Below, piece by piece: positions 47,444 to 60,182 of a stretch of 64,000 bases of DNA. The notes beneath the pieces were generated by a model. It worked only from the letters and a program-made list of their open reading frames with translations, had not been told where the DNA came from and searched no databases. The first letter of the stretch is position 1, and each line of letters opens with the position of its first letter. Location: assembly GCF_030253575.1 (NCBI RefSeq), contig NC_080568.1, positions 33,073,001 through 33,137,000 on the forward strand, given 5' to 3'. A program made the translations under genes and the position numbers. The stretch is from Rhododendron vialii (Eukaryota > Streptophyta > Magnoliopsida > Ericales > Ericaceae).

Positions 47444-47764
47444 GGGCGCTGCTATTCGCAGCCCTCTATTTACTCTCATAGCTCATTAAAAATTTTCAAT
47501 TATACTCGACAGTTAGTTACCGAAATTGAGATATATTTTCAGCGTCCAATTACAGAAATATAATATTTTTTTCAACAGATGTTTACCGAAAATGCATGTT
47601 CGGCAGTTGTTTACCGAAAGTTGAACATATTTTCGACATGTAGTTACCGAAAAATCTTGTTTTCAACAGCAATTTACCGAAATGTTATTTATGATTTTCA
47701 ACAATCATTTACCGAAATGTAGTGGGCTACGGGAGTAAATAGAGGGCTGCGAATAGCGGCGCCC
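47444..47764. mobile_element. hAT-type MITE, twin 2
   Basis: 321 bp, nearly identical to twin 1 and in the same orientation. It has its own perfect 8-bp duplication TTAAGTAT (47436-47443, 47765-47772), so it inserted independently 15 bp from twin 1. Copy 1 of the duplication at 33,063-33,082 shows the empty target. Confidence 0.88.
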
Positions 47765-48074
47765 TTAAGTATTGTGCAACATTAATATCGTTAATTACAC
47801 TGTCAAAAATATTTTAGTACACCATTGGCCCTACTCTGACATAAAAACTTGTTGCACTTTGTTGTTTAAAAAATTAGCAGGGCATAATAGGTCTACAAAG
47901 GGACCCCATAAACAAATTAAGTGGTATAATAACGGCACATACTTAAAACAAAGTACAATACCTCTTAAATATCCTATGTTTTTATTTTAATTAAATCGAG
48001 TTTGTAAAAAAGAATAGTATAATGTGGAATAATTTTTTATCGCAATCTTTTGGTTCATATTAAAACTAGATCGT

Positions 48075-48190
48075 GTACTTGGTGAGTTGGTTGTCCCATT
48101 TCCCCCCTCAGTGGAGACCGGAGTTCGAGTCCCACAAGGGGCGGGTTTGGGATTCAAGGCTATAAACAACCTCTGAATCTCTTGTGACTA
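48075..48190 (+). repeat. tRNA-like, SINE-like repeat (copy 2)
   Basis: Partner of 33,376-33,520; GGAGTTCGAGTCCCACAAGG gives a better box B than copy 1. Confidence 0.4.
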
Positions 48191-48942
48191 ACAAACCCCC
48201 ACTAATGTATACAATATTGAGAAGAAGAAAAAAACTCATTGGTTTTGTTTCTCAAGGATCCTTTTGGGTGCATAGCTTTCATTTTCATTCACATACCACA
48301 TTCTGCAATCCGCAGATGATCAAAGAACTCTGGGTGGTTCAAGAAAAATTACGTAGACACCTGAAAAACAATGCGCCAGCGCCAACACCAAATGATCAAA
48401 CCTATACCCTCTCTAGATGAAGGACTGGACTTCTCTGCAGTCCAGTACTCCTTGCACCAGACTGCATGAGATTTGGGCCATCGATTTCAACAGTTTTGAT
48501 TCATAATCTCTTCACGATAAGATATGTATGTGCACTAGCCGTTGGACTGCAGAGAAGTCAACTCGATTTCAAAATTTAATGATGTTAAGCCCTAATTAGC
48601 CCTTGAGCAAAGTTGGATTGTCCTGTCTTATTTAGGGTGTGTTCCACTAACTAAAATAAGTACTTCTTTTTGAAATGGTTGTGGTGACGTTACTGTGGAA
48701 GTCGTAGTGATCAAGTGATAGTGTTTGTGGTATAGACACCCAAATTTAACTTCCTAAAAAATACAAGTCATGTCCTAGGCACTTTGGGCGAATCTCGATG
48801 ATGAAACAGTTTCCGTATGCTTTGATGAAGTGTGAAAAGTCCGATGATATTAGTAGTGGCCTGTCTTCTACCCCCATTTCATCAAATAAAGTTTATTATT
48901 TTAATTTTTGATTTCCACCATCTTTTATTGCTTTGAAAACCC

Positions 48943-49538
48943 TCTTTATCGATATATCATAAGTATTTATCCGATTTAAAAGGAGGGAGATTTGAGTGTT
49001 TTGCCGAAATTATTTGTTTTTCGACCAACTAAGGGTAAAATGGTCATATCATTTGATGTACAAAATATTATGTTCCAAACTACTTGGGTTAGAAAGTAGG
49101 TTCAACAAGCTTTCTAATGGTTCAAACCACGTCAAAATTGGAGTTTGGGAGCGTCTATGGCAAGACCGTAAAGTTTGGCAAGACCGTAAAGTTTGGCCGT
49201 TTTGTGAACTTTAGAGAATGCGCCTGGGGCGCAATGATGTGCGCCTGGGCGCATATAGGTGCGCCTGAGGCGCATATATAAAAACTATACAATATGTCAA
49301 ACTTTGTGGACTTGTCTCGAACACTCCTGAACTCCGATTTGTTCGTGGTTTGGACCATTAGAAAGCTTGTTGAATCTACTTTCTAACCTAAGTAGTTCGA
49401 TTCTAATTTATTTGTACATTAAAAAATATGACCATTTTACCCTTAGTTGGTCGAAAAACAAATCATTTCAGCAAAACACTCATATCTCCCTCCTTCTAAA
49501 TCGATAAAGACCTATTATATATTGATAAAAGAGTTTTA
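48943..49538. repeat. Foldback element, copy d
   Basis: Single complete copy in duplication copy 2, with the same arms as 34,261-34,840. An 18-bp piece (GGCAAGACCGTAAAGTTT) is doubled near 49,158-49,194, and the loop keeps CGCCTGGGGCGCAATGATG. Confidence 0.85.
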
Positions 49539-49617
49539 AAAGTACTAAAAGTGTTTGTAATGTTTTTGATTTCAAAATTGTCTTTAAATATTGGTAATTG
49601 ATGGCAGTTGGATATGA

Positions 49618-50215
49618 TTGGCATTGACTAAGCTCAGTTCTTTGACGACCTTTCTGATTTCTGCTGCAAAGCAGCTGATCTTGATGGAAAAACTATAGTA
49701 ATTGCTGGGCTGGACGACAACTACCTAAGGTTCGGCGTACAAATCCTTTTTCCTTTCTCTTCCTGTCCTGATAAAAATTTGGGTCTGCTTGTTTCATTAA
49801 AAAATAAGGTTCTATTTTGATGATGTACTGCTTTTTGCTTGGAGTATTTTACGTCTATAGTTCCAGCTTCCCTTCTAAAAATGGTGGCCATATCTCTATG
49901 ATACTTATTTTTATGTGTCATCAAATGTTTGTTACAGAGAGATTTGGTTCATTGCTTGATATAAATCCCCTTGCTGATTCCATAAGTTAACCAAGCTGAC
50001 AGCCCGATATGAGCTTTGTGGCAAGTGGGCGTTTTTCAACCTATGGAAGATCGGAGAGACAGACATAATTGATCGGTAGTTCTGATGTCTATATGACTGT
50101 TTGCTGCCAGCACTATGTCAATGGACAAGCTGTTGTGGAAGCAGTGTAGAATGTCCTGAAACCTTGTAGCAAAATTCAAAGTGGCTCTCACGTGGAGGAA
50201 GTTGCAGTTGTTTAG
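49618..50215 (+). pseudogene. Thymidine kinase (TK1-type), last two exons only, copy 2
   Basis: Second copy of the relic at 35,714. It shares the TAA at the catalytic glutamate codon and the frame disruption after LADSI, so both arose before duplication. Unlike copy 1 it keeps a plausible exon donor (CTAAG|GTTCGG) and the phrase [16 protein letters not shown]. It also retains a longer C-terminus ending EEVAVV. It has its own lesions: a CAG-to-TAG stop in the VEAVQNVL stretch and degraded CELCGK neighbourhood. Confidence 0.85.
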
Positions 50216-51087
50216 TGATATCTCTACTTCACATCCTAATATTCCTTTTGGCTTCCATGTATTTCAATCAGCTGTCTGGAATACTTGTAGAATTTGGATT
50301 TTCTGATGTTTGTTTACGGTTTAGCATTTGCATATATTTATAGAAGAAACTTGGCTCTTTGCAATCTGATCATTATTTGGCACTTGATCAGTAGTTTTGC
50401 CTTAGAATTTCATGCACGAAAGAAGGTAAATAAGGCAGCACTACAACCAGTTTGAGACCATCCAGAATACCAATGACAACGGATAAACATGCATTCCTGC
50501 CTAAGTCATCAAGAATTCGATCAGACTTGCAGATTTCCTAGGAAGGCATGAAACATTGTAACTCCTTACATGGACTCCTATCTAGATCAAAAGTATAATT
50601 CTGCGAACATTAGTGTCTTGACGGAAAGATGGAAACATTTAATCTTAGGCTTTGCTTTTTTCTTAAGAAAATGACATCAACAAGCTAGAATAGGATGGGT
50701 GATTTTAACAGACACATGCAGATTGGATATATGCAGGGACATTGTGTGATACTGTGATTCATTTATTTCCGTCTACAGTTGCAACTGTACTCATCGAAAA
50801 TGTTCTCACAGATCTTTAAAAAAAATGTATATATCATTAATGTGCATATATCTGTGTTAGGACAAATACTGAATCCAAATTCGCCTTCTTCCCAATATCA
50901 ATTGGATGGATATATTGGATCAGAAACAACTATATCGAAATAAAAGAAACAGAAATGTAGTTTTCATCATTATCACTAACACCTTCAAAGCAAGCATGGC
51001 CTACAGGAACCAAACAAAAAAAAAAGAGAGAGACTAGAGTATGCGTAGTTGCTGAAAAAAGTAATGGCCGCATCCCGAAACTTCACC

Positions 51088-52531
51088 TCAGATTTTGGAA
51101 ATTGGAAGCTCCTCCTCATCATAATCTACCTCAGACAGGAATGGGTCCTTTATAAGATCAGCCGCTGAGGGTCTTTCCCTTGGCTGGCCTATGCATTTCT
51201 CAATGAAGGCCTTCAATTCCGGATCACTATCTATGTTCAAGGCTTGAGGCTTCACTCCCGCTGTCACCTTCTTCTATATCTTGGCTAGACTATCACACTC
51301 GCTATATGGTATCTCTAGGGTCGCCATTTCGAACATGCACTTTCCAAACGAGTATATGTCTACTAACTCACTGTAATCTTCCTCATACAGTTCTGGTGCC
51401 ATGTACTCTGGTGTCCCCAACAATGAATGTGCATGATGGGTTCATCTACTATAGCTGTCAATCCTAGATCACCAATCTTGACCTACACATCAAATCAAAT
51501 CCAGTTTAGCTCTTGACATCAGAAAAGCAATTCGACGAACAGATTTACGCTCAACTAAGGTACCCCAATGACTTCACTTCCCTTTTGTTTGTTGTAGCCA
51601 CTAATTAGTTCCAGTAACATACATTTGCTATTAGAAAAAATGGTCATGCTAACAAGTAACAACAACGCACTAAAAACGTAGAACTTCAATACACATTTTA
51701 AGCATTTCAATTCACTCTCATATATTTTCCTATAATTTCCCATACTCCAACAAACACCTAAACCCACGTGTCCAGTAGGTTGTGGTCAGCATTTTCTTGA
51801 TAAAATAGCATTTCATTTTATTGGTCAATTACAACTAGAAAACCAGCAAGAGATTACTACTTCGGAATTTTAAATTCATCCACATACTTAGCAACCAAAC
51901 TAGGTTTCATTAAGTTGATAGAGAGAAACAATCCTTTCCGACGTTTCCATTGATGAAAATATTACTGCAGTTGAGGTCTCTGTGAATGATGCGAGGATCA
52001 TGGGTATGGAGATAATCCAAACCCTTGAGTGTCTGTCACGACCACTTCCTCAATGCCTTCATTGACACATGGCAATGCTTCTTCCCTTAAACCCTAAGAT
52101 TCCCGGAAATGCATGCGTCAGTAATGAAATTAAGGGGGTAATGCTCATCGTCCCTCCAAAAACTGTAGAGAACAATAATGAACTCATTCTTCAATGACTT
52201 CAGCAAAGCAATCTCTGCCGAAGCCTCTTGATGGCTGAGGGATCATTACTAAACCTCCCTAACTGAACCTGATTCAATGCACGTCTGTTCCTTCCCATTG
52301 ATCAAATCCCCTGCAAACTTTCTCGACAGCACCAGATCCAAGGAGGTCGATGTACCACCCAAACCTTCCAGGTGGATCAACTACAATAATGGTTCTTTTG
52401 TCTTGCTCAGGACTTTCAGACAGAATATCAAATATATGTCTTTCAGGAAAAATTCCAGGAGCAGGAAAAGACACCAGGCAAACACTAAGGGAGAGAAGAA
52501 CAAGAGAGCCCAATTTGAATATGTAAACAAG
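51088..52531 (-). pseudogene. WNK-type protein kinase relic, copy 2
   Basis: Second copy of the relic at 37,143-38,571. The PYSECDS glutamate that is a stop in copy 1 is intact here (AGC GAG TGT), but a different codon is broken: the Tyr of KIYKKVT is TAG near 51,275. The catalytic loop is better preserved ([15 protein letters not shown] in a shifted reading; HRD region altered), and the leader part carries [18 protein letters not shown] with a deletion after SPEQDKRT. Extra bases at 51,935-51,950 disturb the old exon end. Confidence 0.8.
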
Positions 52532-54640
52532 CAAAAGTAGAGATCAGGGATTGAAATAACAAGTATTGAATTGAAAAATAAAAATTCCATGAAGCGGCAC
52601 ACTTTTAGGCTGAGATATTTAACTTTTCAAATCAAGATCATAACTGCTCAGTCGAAAGTTTGATAGCGGTTCACCAACAAAATTTCTCGTCGGTAGACAT
52701 AAAATGATAGAAAGTATAGGGGAACACAAAGGAATACACTTTGGTGGCAACCGAAATGATAGAAAGTATAGTGGAAGACCAAACCATTAGACATGTATGT
52801 AGTCCTCAGAAAACCAAGCAGTTCAATGTAATTTGCTTTGAACTCAGGCCCGTGAACTTATTATCATCTAGAAATGGCTAAATTGAACAGAACAACACAA
52901 CACGAACACTATTTCTCCCAAAGGAAAACAAAAACAAAAACAACATAATGAGACTCTACATAGTCAAAAGAGAAGTAGAGAACATGATCACTACTCTTTC
53001 TAACATCGCAAAAAAACCTCAGTAAAAGAATGCGATAGGGTAAATTCTACACCAAATGATTCTCTGCTGTTCTGGAGATACACACAACAACAGGTTTTAT
53101 GAAGGGAAAACTTATTCTCCATAAGTCTATGTGGAGTCTTACATACATAGCAGCTAGCACTAAACTCATTACGAAATTGTATCAAATTATAGAGTAGAGT
53201 TTATCGTAAGGATCTCATATTCACCCTCTGCAGATATTCTGGGGATACCTTCAACATCCAAAACAAGAAAACCAGAAACCTACATTTGGGGAATAAGAGG
53301 GTGAAATTCAGTGCTGCAGCCTAAAACTATGATCCAATGTCTATAGCTGTCATATGAACCAAGCTACTCAAGTTTCGAGTGCTTACCAATTGATCAGGAT
53401 GTTTTTTTTCCATGGATGCAACGCATTAAAGGATAAAAAATGAACAACTCGAATGACATGTGCACTGTATGTGTAAGTTTCCCGGGCAACAAAACGATGG
53501 GTCGTTCATATACATATTTTAAAGCTTAAGTTTTCAAACCAAGGTTGACCATAATTTTGAAAACTGGTTGAATTTTCGAGCCAAACTTGCAAAACCCACT
53601 ACTCAGCTCGACTAGTTTACATCCCACCAACATCATTTGTTCAAGTATCTACTCAGACCTAGCAATGTTAGCCAATTCTCAAAGAAAAATTGTATTGACA
53701 ACAAGACTCAAAAAAAGGGGAAACGGAATCAAGCAGCCATTTTCATATGCATGGTCATCATTGTAGATACAGAAACCTTGGCAAACCAGACTGGAAAATA
53801 AAAAACAATACTACTCGGTTGATGGTTCAAGGTCATACAAAATCAAATTGAAACACCAGACCAGCAACCCACAGCACCAAATGTGATGAACTCAAGAAAG
53901 GGGGGAAAAATGAATCAAACAGCCATCCATTTTCATTTGTCACCATCATAGATACAAACCAGAAACAGAAATTCATACTATGTTGCAATTAGTACTGGAA
54001 CTCTAGCTCTCCAATCCATTGAAGGAGTCGAGTGGAAAATCCAAACAAAAGGTCTAAAAACACATCTTTAAAACACAATTCAGGGAACAATTGAGTCCAA
54101 GTGTGTATCGGCTTCGGACGCAGTTGTCTCTAGAGTTGTGTTAGTAACATTGCTCAAATCCAAAAGCTCAAAACCTTTTCTCGATCACAACACAAGCGTC
54201 GAGTATTTTTTATAATTTTCAAGATGATTCACTTATTTATTCAAACTGGGGAGGGAGATTTGGGTTTCATTCAATGTGGGTATGCTCATTAATATGAGCC
54301 AATGAGCAGAAATTCTTAATTCTTTCCGATGAGATACTGATTGCTATTCTATTAGCATGAATTCTTCCTAAAATATTGATTTCAACGAGGTCCATAGTGT
54401 GAACAATTCAGATCATTGAAAGGTTAAACGCGATTCCAAAAATCTTCAATTTCTTGGTGAGAAGCCATGTCAAAAAACTTCACATCTTGAAAGCACGTCA
54501 AGGAATTATGTTTGATCAAAGTGAACTCTCGTGTTTCTGCCAGTTAGAGAAGCAAGAATGTGTATGTTCATTTATGCTTTCACTAATTAACTGTAAAGAA
54601 CCAGAAGAAATAGGTTTCCAATTGCTGCAATAGCTTTCAG
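52532..54640. other. Copy-2 flank with about 1.4 kb absent from copy 1
   Basis: Up to about 52,835 and again from about 54,285 the sequence matches copy 1 (38,572-38,960 and 38,960-39,600). The 52,835-54,280 stretch has no counterpart there: either an insertion here or a deletion in copy 1. I see no gene, inverted ends or target duplication in it. Confidence 0.5.
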
Positions 54641-55029
54641 CAATTACTCTTAAAACAAGAAGATTAGAACGAATTCAAAAGAATGGGAATGTGGCAAGAC
54701 AATGACGAAGACGGTTCGAACAAATTCAACAGTCCGAACCCTAGATATGCCAGTTTTACGAGAGAAGCAAGAATGTGTGTGTTTGTGTGTGAGAGAGAGA
54801 GGAACCTGGCGCTGCTGCGAAGTCGATGGAGGAGATTGGCGCAAAACCAGTAAATATAAATAGGCGTGGTTACCAAATGCGTTTTCTTCTTATTATTACT
54901 TACTAGGCGTGGTTAGCGTTCACGAAATCGTGGTTTTACCTACCTTCTAGCCGCGTTAAATTACACTTGGCCGCGACAAACTGCTTCTGGCCGCTTTTAA
55001 TTACACTTGGCCGCGGATTTTTGAAATCG

Positions 55030-55206
55030 TGATTACTATACACGTTTTTCTCCTTGGCAAGATACCTCGCATGTTGAGCATCCAAACATAACTGTGTGTC
55101 TCCAAAACGACTGCGTATACAACGACGGCAAGACCACGACGCCGTCTCTCGTCGTCATTCCATCGCCGTACATTTTGGTCGCCGGCCACCGTCCCTCAAC
55201 GCCCAC

Positions 55207-55239
<33 letters not shown>

Positions 55240-55290
55240 AACTTCTGTGCTATCTCTCTTCTCCCTCCCATAGCAGGTGCATCTCTCTCC
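55030..55290 (+). promoter_or_regulatory. Promoter/5'UTR-like block, copy 2
   Basis: Partner of 40,001-40,260 with the same GC-rich leader, CT run (55,213-55,238) and AGCAGGTGCATCTC donor-like end. Confidence 0.35.
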
Positions 55291-55608
55291 TTTCCAAGTA
55301 ATAATTACTATATTAGTTTCCATTTTGGATCGATAATACTATTCATATTTAGGGATTTCAGCATAAAGTGATGCTTAATAGGTATCAAAAAAAGGACGCA
55401 TAGTTAGACACGAATTGAAACGATCTTGAAAGGAACATTGCTGGTGAACCAGACAAAAACTGGTCATTAATCATTTTGGCATGTTCTACGGAATGCATAT
55501 GATATGTTGGAGTAAGAAAATCTGAATTCTATTCTACTTGTAATAGGTTTTCCTGCACCAATTTTACCATAGCTTTAAACTTAACGTCTTCGTTTTTTGT
55601 GAAATGGT

Positions 55609-55950
55609 GTGCAAATTGTCGTTGGCGATGTTGATGCAGCCGAAGTTATTCGAGATTCCGCAATTTTCTCAGGAATGCATGAACTGCATCGTCATTTGGT
55701 ACCTGAATATTCTGTTCAATACTTGCTTATTCTTCTTGCTATTTCCGGTATTAGATCAATCCGCTTTCTTTTTCACTCAATCCGTTTTCTTTTTTTCACT
55801 CTGCTAACCCTTTTGATTCTTCTTGTTATTTCTGGTATTAGATCAATCCACATTCATTTCACTCTGCTAGCCCTTTTGATTCTTCTTTCTATTTCTGGTA
55901 TTAGATCAATCCACATTCATTTCACTCTGCTAGCCCTTTTGATTCCGTAA
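55609..55950 (+). other. Unidentified open fragment with in-frame repeats, copy 2
   Basis: A 113-codon open reading containing VVGDVDAAEVIRDSAIFSG, MHELHRHLVPEYSVQYL, then repeats of ISGIRSIHIHFTLLA. The repeat is a 63-bp tandem unit (TTTTGATTCTTC at 55,811, 55,874 and 55,937), a multiple of three. Copy 1 lacks the extra units and has a stop after EYSV. I do not recognise the first part; the repeat part is probably intron sequence read through by chance. Confidence 0.35.
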
Positions 55951-57191
55951 TGTTCGTAGATAAGGACTGTAAGGATTATAGTTTCTTTTGCTATCGAAAC
56001 TTTTAAAGAAGGAAAAGAAAAATTCTATGGCATGTTTCTGTAACTATACTTGAAGTGGTGAATTTCTGATCTCTATACCCCATCTTCCTTGGACTTTTCT
56101 TCTCCATTCTTGCCTACATTTCCTACTGTAGGCAACTCTTCTTCCTTCAAATCTTTACCCTCATCTTTAAGCATGGAAAAACCTTGATCTGCACAAGGCC
56201 CATATGCCCAACTACATAGAAGAAAGTAGAGCAGATTAACTGAACTCATAACCGCGAGAAGCCAATAGTAGCTCTCATAATGACTTCTATTGATATTATT
56301 AGAAATCCAACTCCCTTTTCCCCCTCTTTTAGTAATATCAGCTACAGTACTCAATATCAAACTGGCCAACAAACTCCCCACAGCCAGCCCTAATCCGGAT
56401 AGAGACACTGCTATGCTCGACATGCTCTTTGGCAACTCCGAGTAGAAAAACTCATTCGACGCAATCACGTTCAAGGCTTCCGCGACGCCACTCAGTAGAT
56501 GTTGTGGTACGAGCGACATAGCCGACATATGAACAACTCCGCTAGGGTTATCGTGATAGCCACTTTCTATGGCTTTTCTCTTTCTATAATGCTCCACAAT
56601 TGCTGCAACTAGCATGGCCAGGAAAGAGCAAAATAACCAAAGACCCATTCTTATTTTTGCACCAACCGAAAAGGGTTTTCCTCTAATTTTTGAAGCAGAG
56701 GGAATGATAATGCGATCATAAAGAAAGATCCAAATTACTGTACCGATTATTATGAACATAGGGAAGGAGCCTGCGGGTATTTGGAACCCTGGAGTGATGT
56801 GCCTGTTCATGGATCGAGCTTGGAGTAATTGGAAGGTGCCCTGACTTACGTTTACCGACATCATGATTGATGAAGACCATAACGGGATGACTCTGATGAG
56901 GGATTTTAGCTCTTCAACTTGGTCTACTGTGCAGAGGCTCCATGCATTTGAAGCTTCTCCTTCTGGAGTAATGTCCTCAGGATTCCTAATGATGCAAGCT
57001 TTGTTTAAGAACCTGGAAAGGGTTGAAACATCCACATTCATTAATCCAGTCGTGGAGAAGCTGTAAAACGTTTCCACTAAAGAAAATTTTGGTTTCAGCT
57101 TGGGAAAAGCCAGCTTTACAACAATCTAAAACTCCTCTTCCAAAGGTCCTGTTTGGTTGCAGATTTGGTAATCTATTTAGTTCTGTCTTTA

Positions 57192-60067
57192 GGAGGAATC
57201 TATGGTACACAGGGTATACCGTATGCCTAAATTATGACAATTTGTGATTTTCATTATGCCAATTTTTGATTTTCTAATGCATATTTATGATTCTAGTTAC
57301 GACTTGTATATTAAAATTTACCTGTTGAACAGGTCATTAGCAGGTTATCCATAATTAAAAAATATTGTTATTATGTAATCATAATTATTCGTACTGAAAT
57401 CCATAATACTTGTACCCTAACCAAATATATGCGTACAATATCAAAAATTAAATAATGTTACCACAAATGTTATAATAACACCATAAATTGGCATTATCTT
57501 ACCACAATAAATCGTACCAAATTTTTTTGACTCGTATGATATTCCGTAACAAAATCAAAATATGTCGTACCAGAATCAACAATTGTTATACCCAAGCCAA
57601 AAATATTTGTAAAATGCCACAAATTTTAGAAAATAACCACAATTATTATGACAACACCTAAAATTGTCATTTTCTTAACACAACGTGTCATATCAAAAGA
57701 AAACATATTTAAATACCACAAATTTTATAACAAACCATAATTGTTATGACAATACTATAAATTGACGTTTTCTTACCATAATGTGTCGTACCAAAGGAAA
57801 TTAATTAAAATATTCCGTAATAACACATGTCTAAAATACCACAAATTTAGTAATATAACCAAATTTGTTATGACAACACCATAAATTGACGTTTTCATAT
57901 CCACAACGTGTCGTATAAAAAAATTCAATCAGAATGTTCAATTAACGATAGTTATAATCAACAAAATATCATAGCTCAAATTCAGTAATATAACCAAATT
58001 TTTTATAACAACACCATAAATTAACGTTTTCATACCCACAACATATAAAAAAATTCAATTGAAATGCTCAGTTAACGATAGTTATTATTAGCAAAATATC
58101 ATACCGCAAATTCAGTAATATAACCAAATTTGTTATGACAACACCATAAATTGGCATTTTATACCCACAACGTGTCGTATAAAAAAAAATCAATCGGAAT
58201 GTTCAGTAAACGATAGTTATAATTGACAAAATACAATACCATTAATTATTTTCAATTCCCGCCACATTATTTTTTCAAATTTTAAAATTTTCACCATATT
58301 GTCTTAATTTTCGATTCCCTCTACACTAATTTTTTAAATTCTTATTTGTCCCTACACAATACCTCAATAATTTAAACTAAAAATGAAGTTTTTGCACAAA
58401 ATTTTCATCCAAGAAATTCACCAAAAAGTAAGTACTATACCCAAATTTTTGAATACAACTACAATTTCCTCTCAAAATATTAGTTTAAATCAAATTCTTT
58501 TTCTACAAAATTTAATTCAAAAAATCAAAATTCCTTTGTGGAAAAATGAGAGGTCACGAAAAAAATAATTATCCAACTGTCTCAAATGCATACACTTTCA
58601 ACACTAAAATGGAGTACAAAAAAATAAGTGTGAATATCAAAAAATAGAGTGTGAAAATTACTCTCCTTTTTGTAATTGGTGAAATTAATTATATTAATAC
58701 CCAATCTTATCAATATTTAGGGCGGTGCACTTAACAATTGGCACTATATATTTTACACGTGGATCGGTGTCAAACCTTCACCCTATGCGTACCAATCCAA
58801 ATTTAATGGTGGTCCTTAGAACTAGGCCGTGGAAGTAAAATCTAAATAATTTTGTAAATTTATTGTCATTGTATTTTCTTTCAAAAAAAATTATTATAAT
58901 CGACATTTTGATTTACACCAATGATATAGCTATAATATGATCTACAAGTGCAGGCCCATCACGAGGACGGAGGCATTTGAGGCCTCTGTCTTCTCAAATT
59001 TTTAGCATGAAAATAACGCCTTTACATACAAGAAAATATTATATAATCAATAGCCTTTAGAATTACAAATTCTCAATTGTGTACCATAGTGATAAGGTGT
59101 TGGAGTTTGACATTTATCTAAAAGATCTGGGGTTCAAGTCTTAAACCCTTCGTTCCTATTTTTTTTTAAAAGAATGTTATTATTTTTTAGAATAAATCAC
59201 ATAGTTAGTTCTTGAAGTTTCATACTTCAACAAATTTCATCGTTCAATTTCAATACAACATTAAAATATAATAATGCACCATCTGAGCCCCACGTTAGGT
59301 GTTTATTTTATTTTATCAAAATCGTCTATCTTTTACATAATATTAATTAGGTCATTCGTATCAAGAATGAAGTTGATGGCTTATAGCTAGACACTTAATT
59401 GGATGGAAAATATCATTCTATTATTCAATTTGCGTGCCGATGATGGAGTTTCCTAAACTTGATTGAGACAAAAAATTACGTAGGTGACTTAATCAACAAA
59501 CATAAAAAATTCAACGGATTTGATCGTCATTATTGTATCACAGTCGCATGACTACATTACATTCAACTACAATAGAGGACTAGGTTTCATACCAAATATA
59601 AATTGACTGTACAATTTAAATGTCGTTAGTGAGTGTATTCTTAAAATGATCGATCAGGACTGTTAGGATGTTAAGTTATACAATATTTAATTTGTGATAT
59701 TTTAGACATGTATTTTGTTTGGGTATAATAATTATTGATTGTGCAACGATATATTTTGGTCTTGTATCTAGTATTTTTTGATCGATTTCTTTTGGTACGA
59801 CACATTGTGGTAAGAAAGTGTCAATTTTTTGTGTTGTCATAACAATTGTGGTTATGTTATATAATTTGTAGTATTTTACACATGAGGGAGAGGGATAGAA
59901 AGTCAATGAAGAGAGAACAACCTGTTACCTGCTAAGCCAATTTTTTATTTTATTAATAGGTTTAATAAATGGGTGGTCCGGATTATTTACTTTGAAATCC
60001 AAGGGTTTAAAATCATGATGCGTACGGTACACCCCTTAATAAGGGATGTGTACCATAGGACTACCCC
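57192..60067. mobile_element. 2.9-kb non-autonomous element with subterminal repeats
   Basis: Inverted ends: GGAGGAATCTATGGTACACA at the left against reverse-complemented GGGGTAGTCCTATGGTACAC at the right, continuing to GTACCGTAYGC. TCTTTA flanks both sides (57186-57191, 60070-60075). Copy 1 at 41,883-41,895 reads straight through. Inside, 57,480-58,230 holds at least six copies of a 100-134 bp unit (ACCATAAATTGACGTTTTC, CCACAACGTGTCGTA), and one inverted copy lies at 59,785-59,880. No transposase seen. The class is uncertain: Mutator-like or a long foldback. Confidence 0.75.
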
Positions 60068-60182
60068 TTTCTTTATGTATAGGAACATGACAATTCCTTC
60101 GGAAATTTGTTGTAAAGGAACCCATCTTTGGATAGCATCATAATCTCGACAACATTTCTTCTCGAAATTTAACGAGTGTCAT

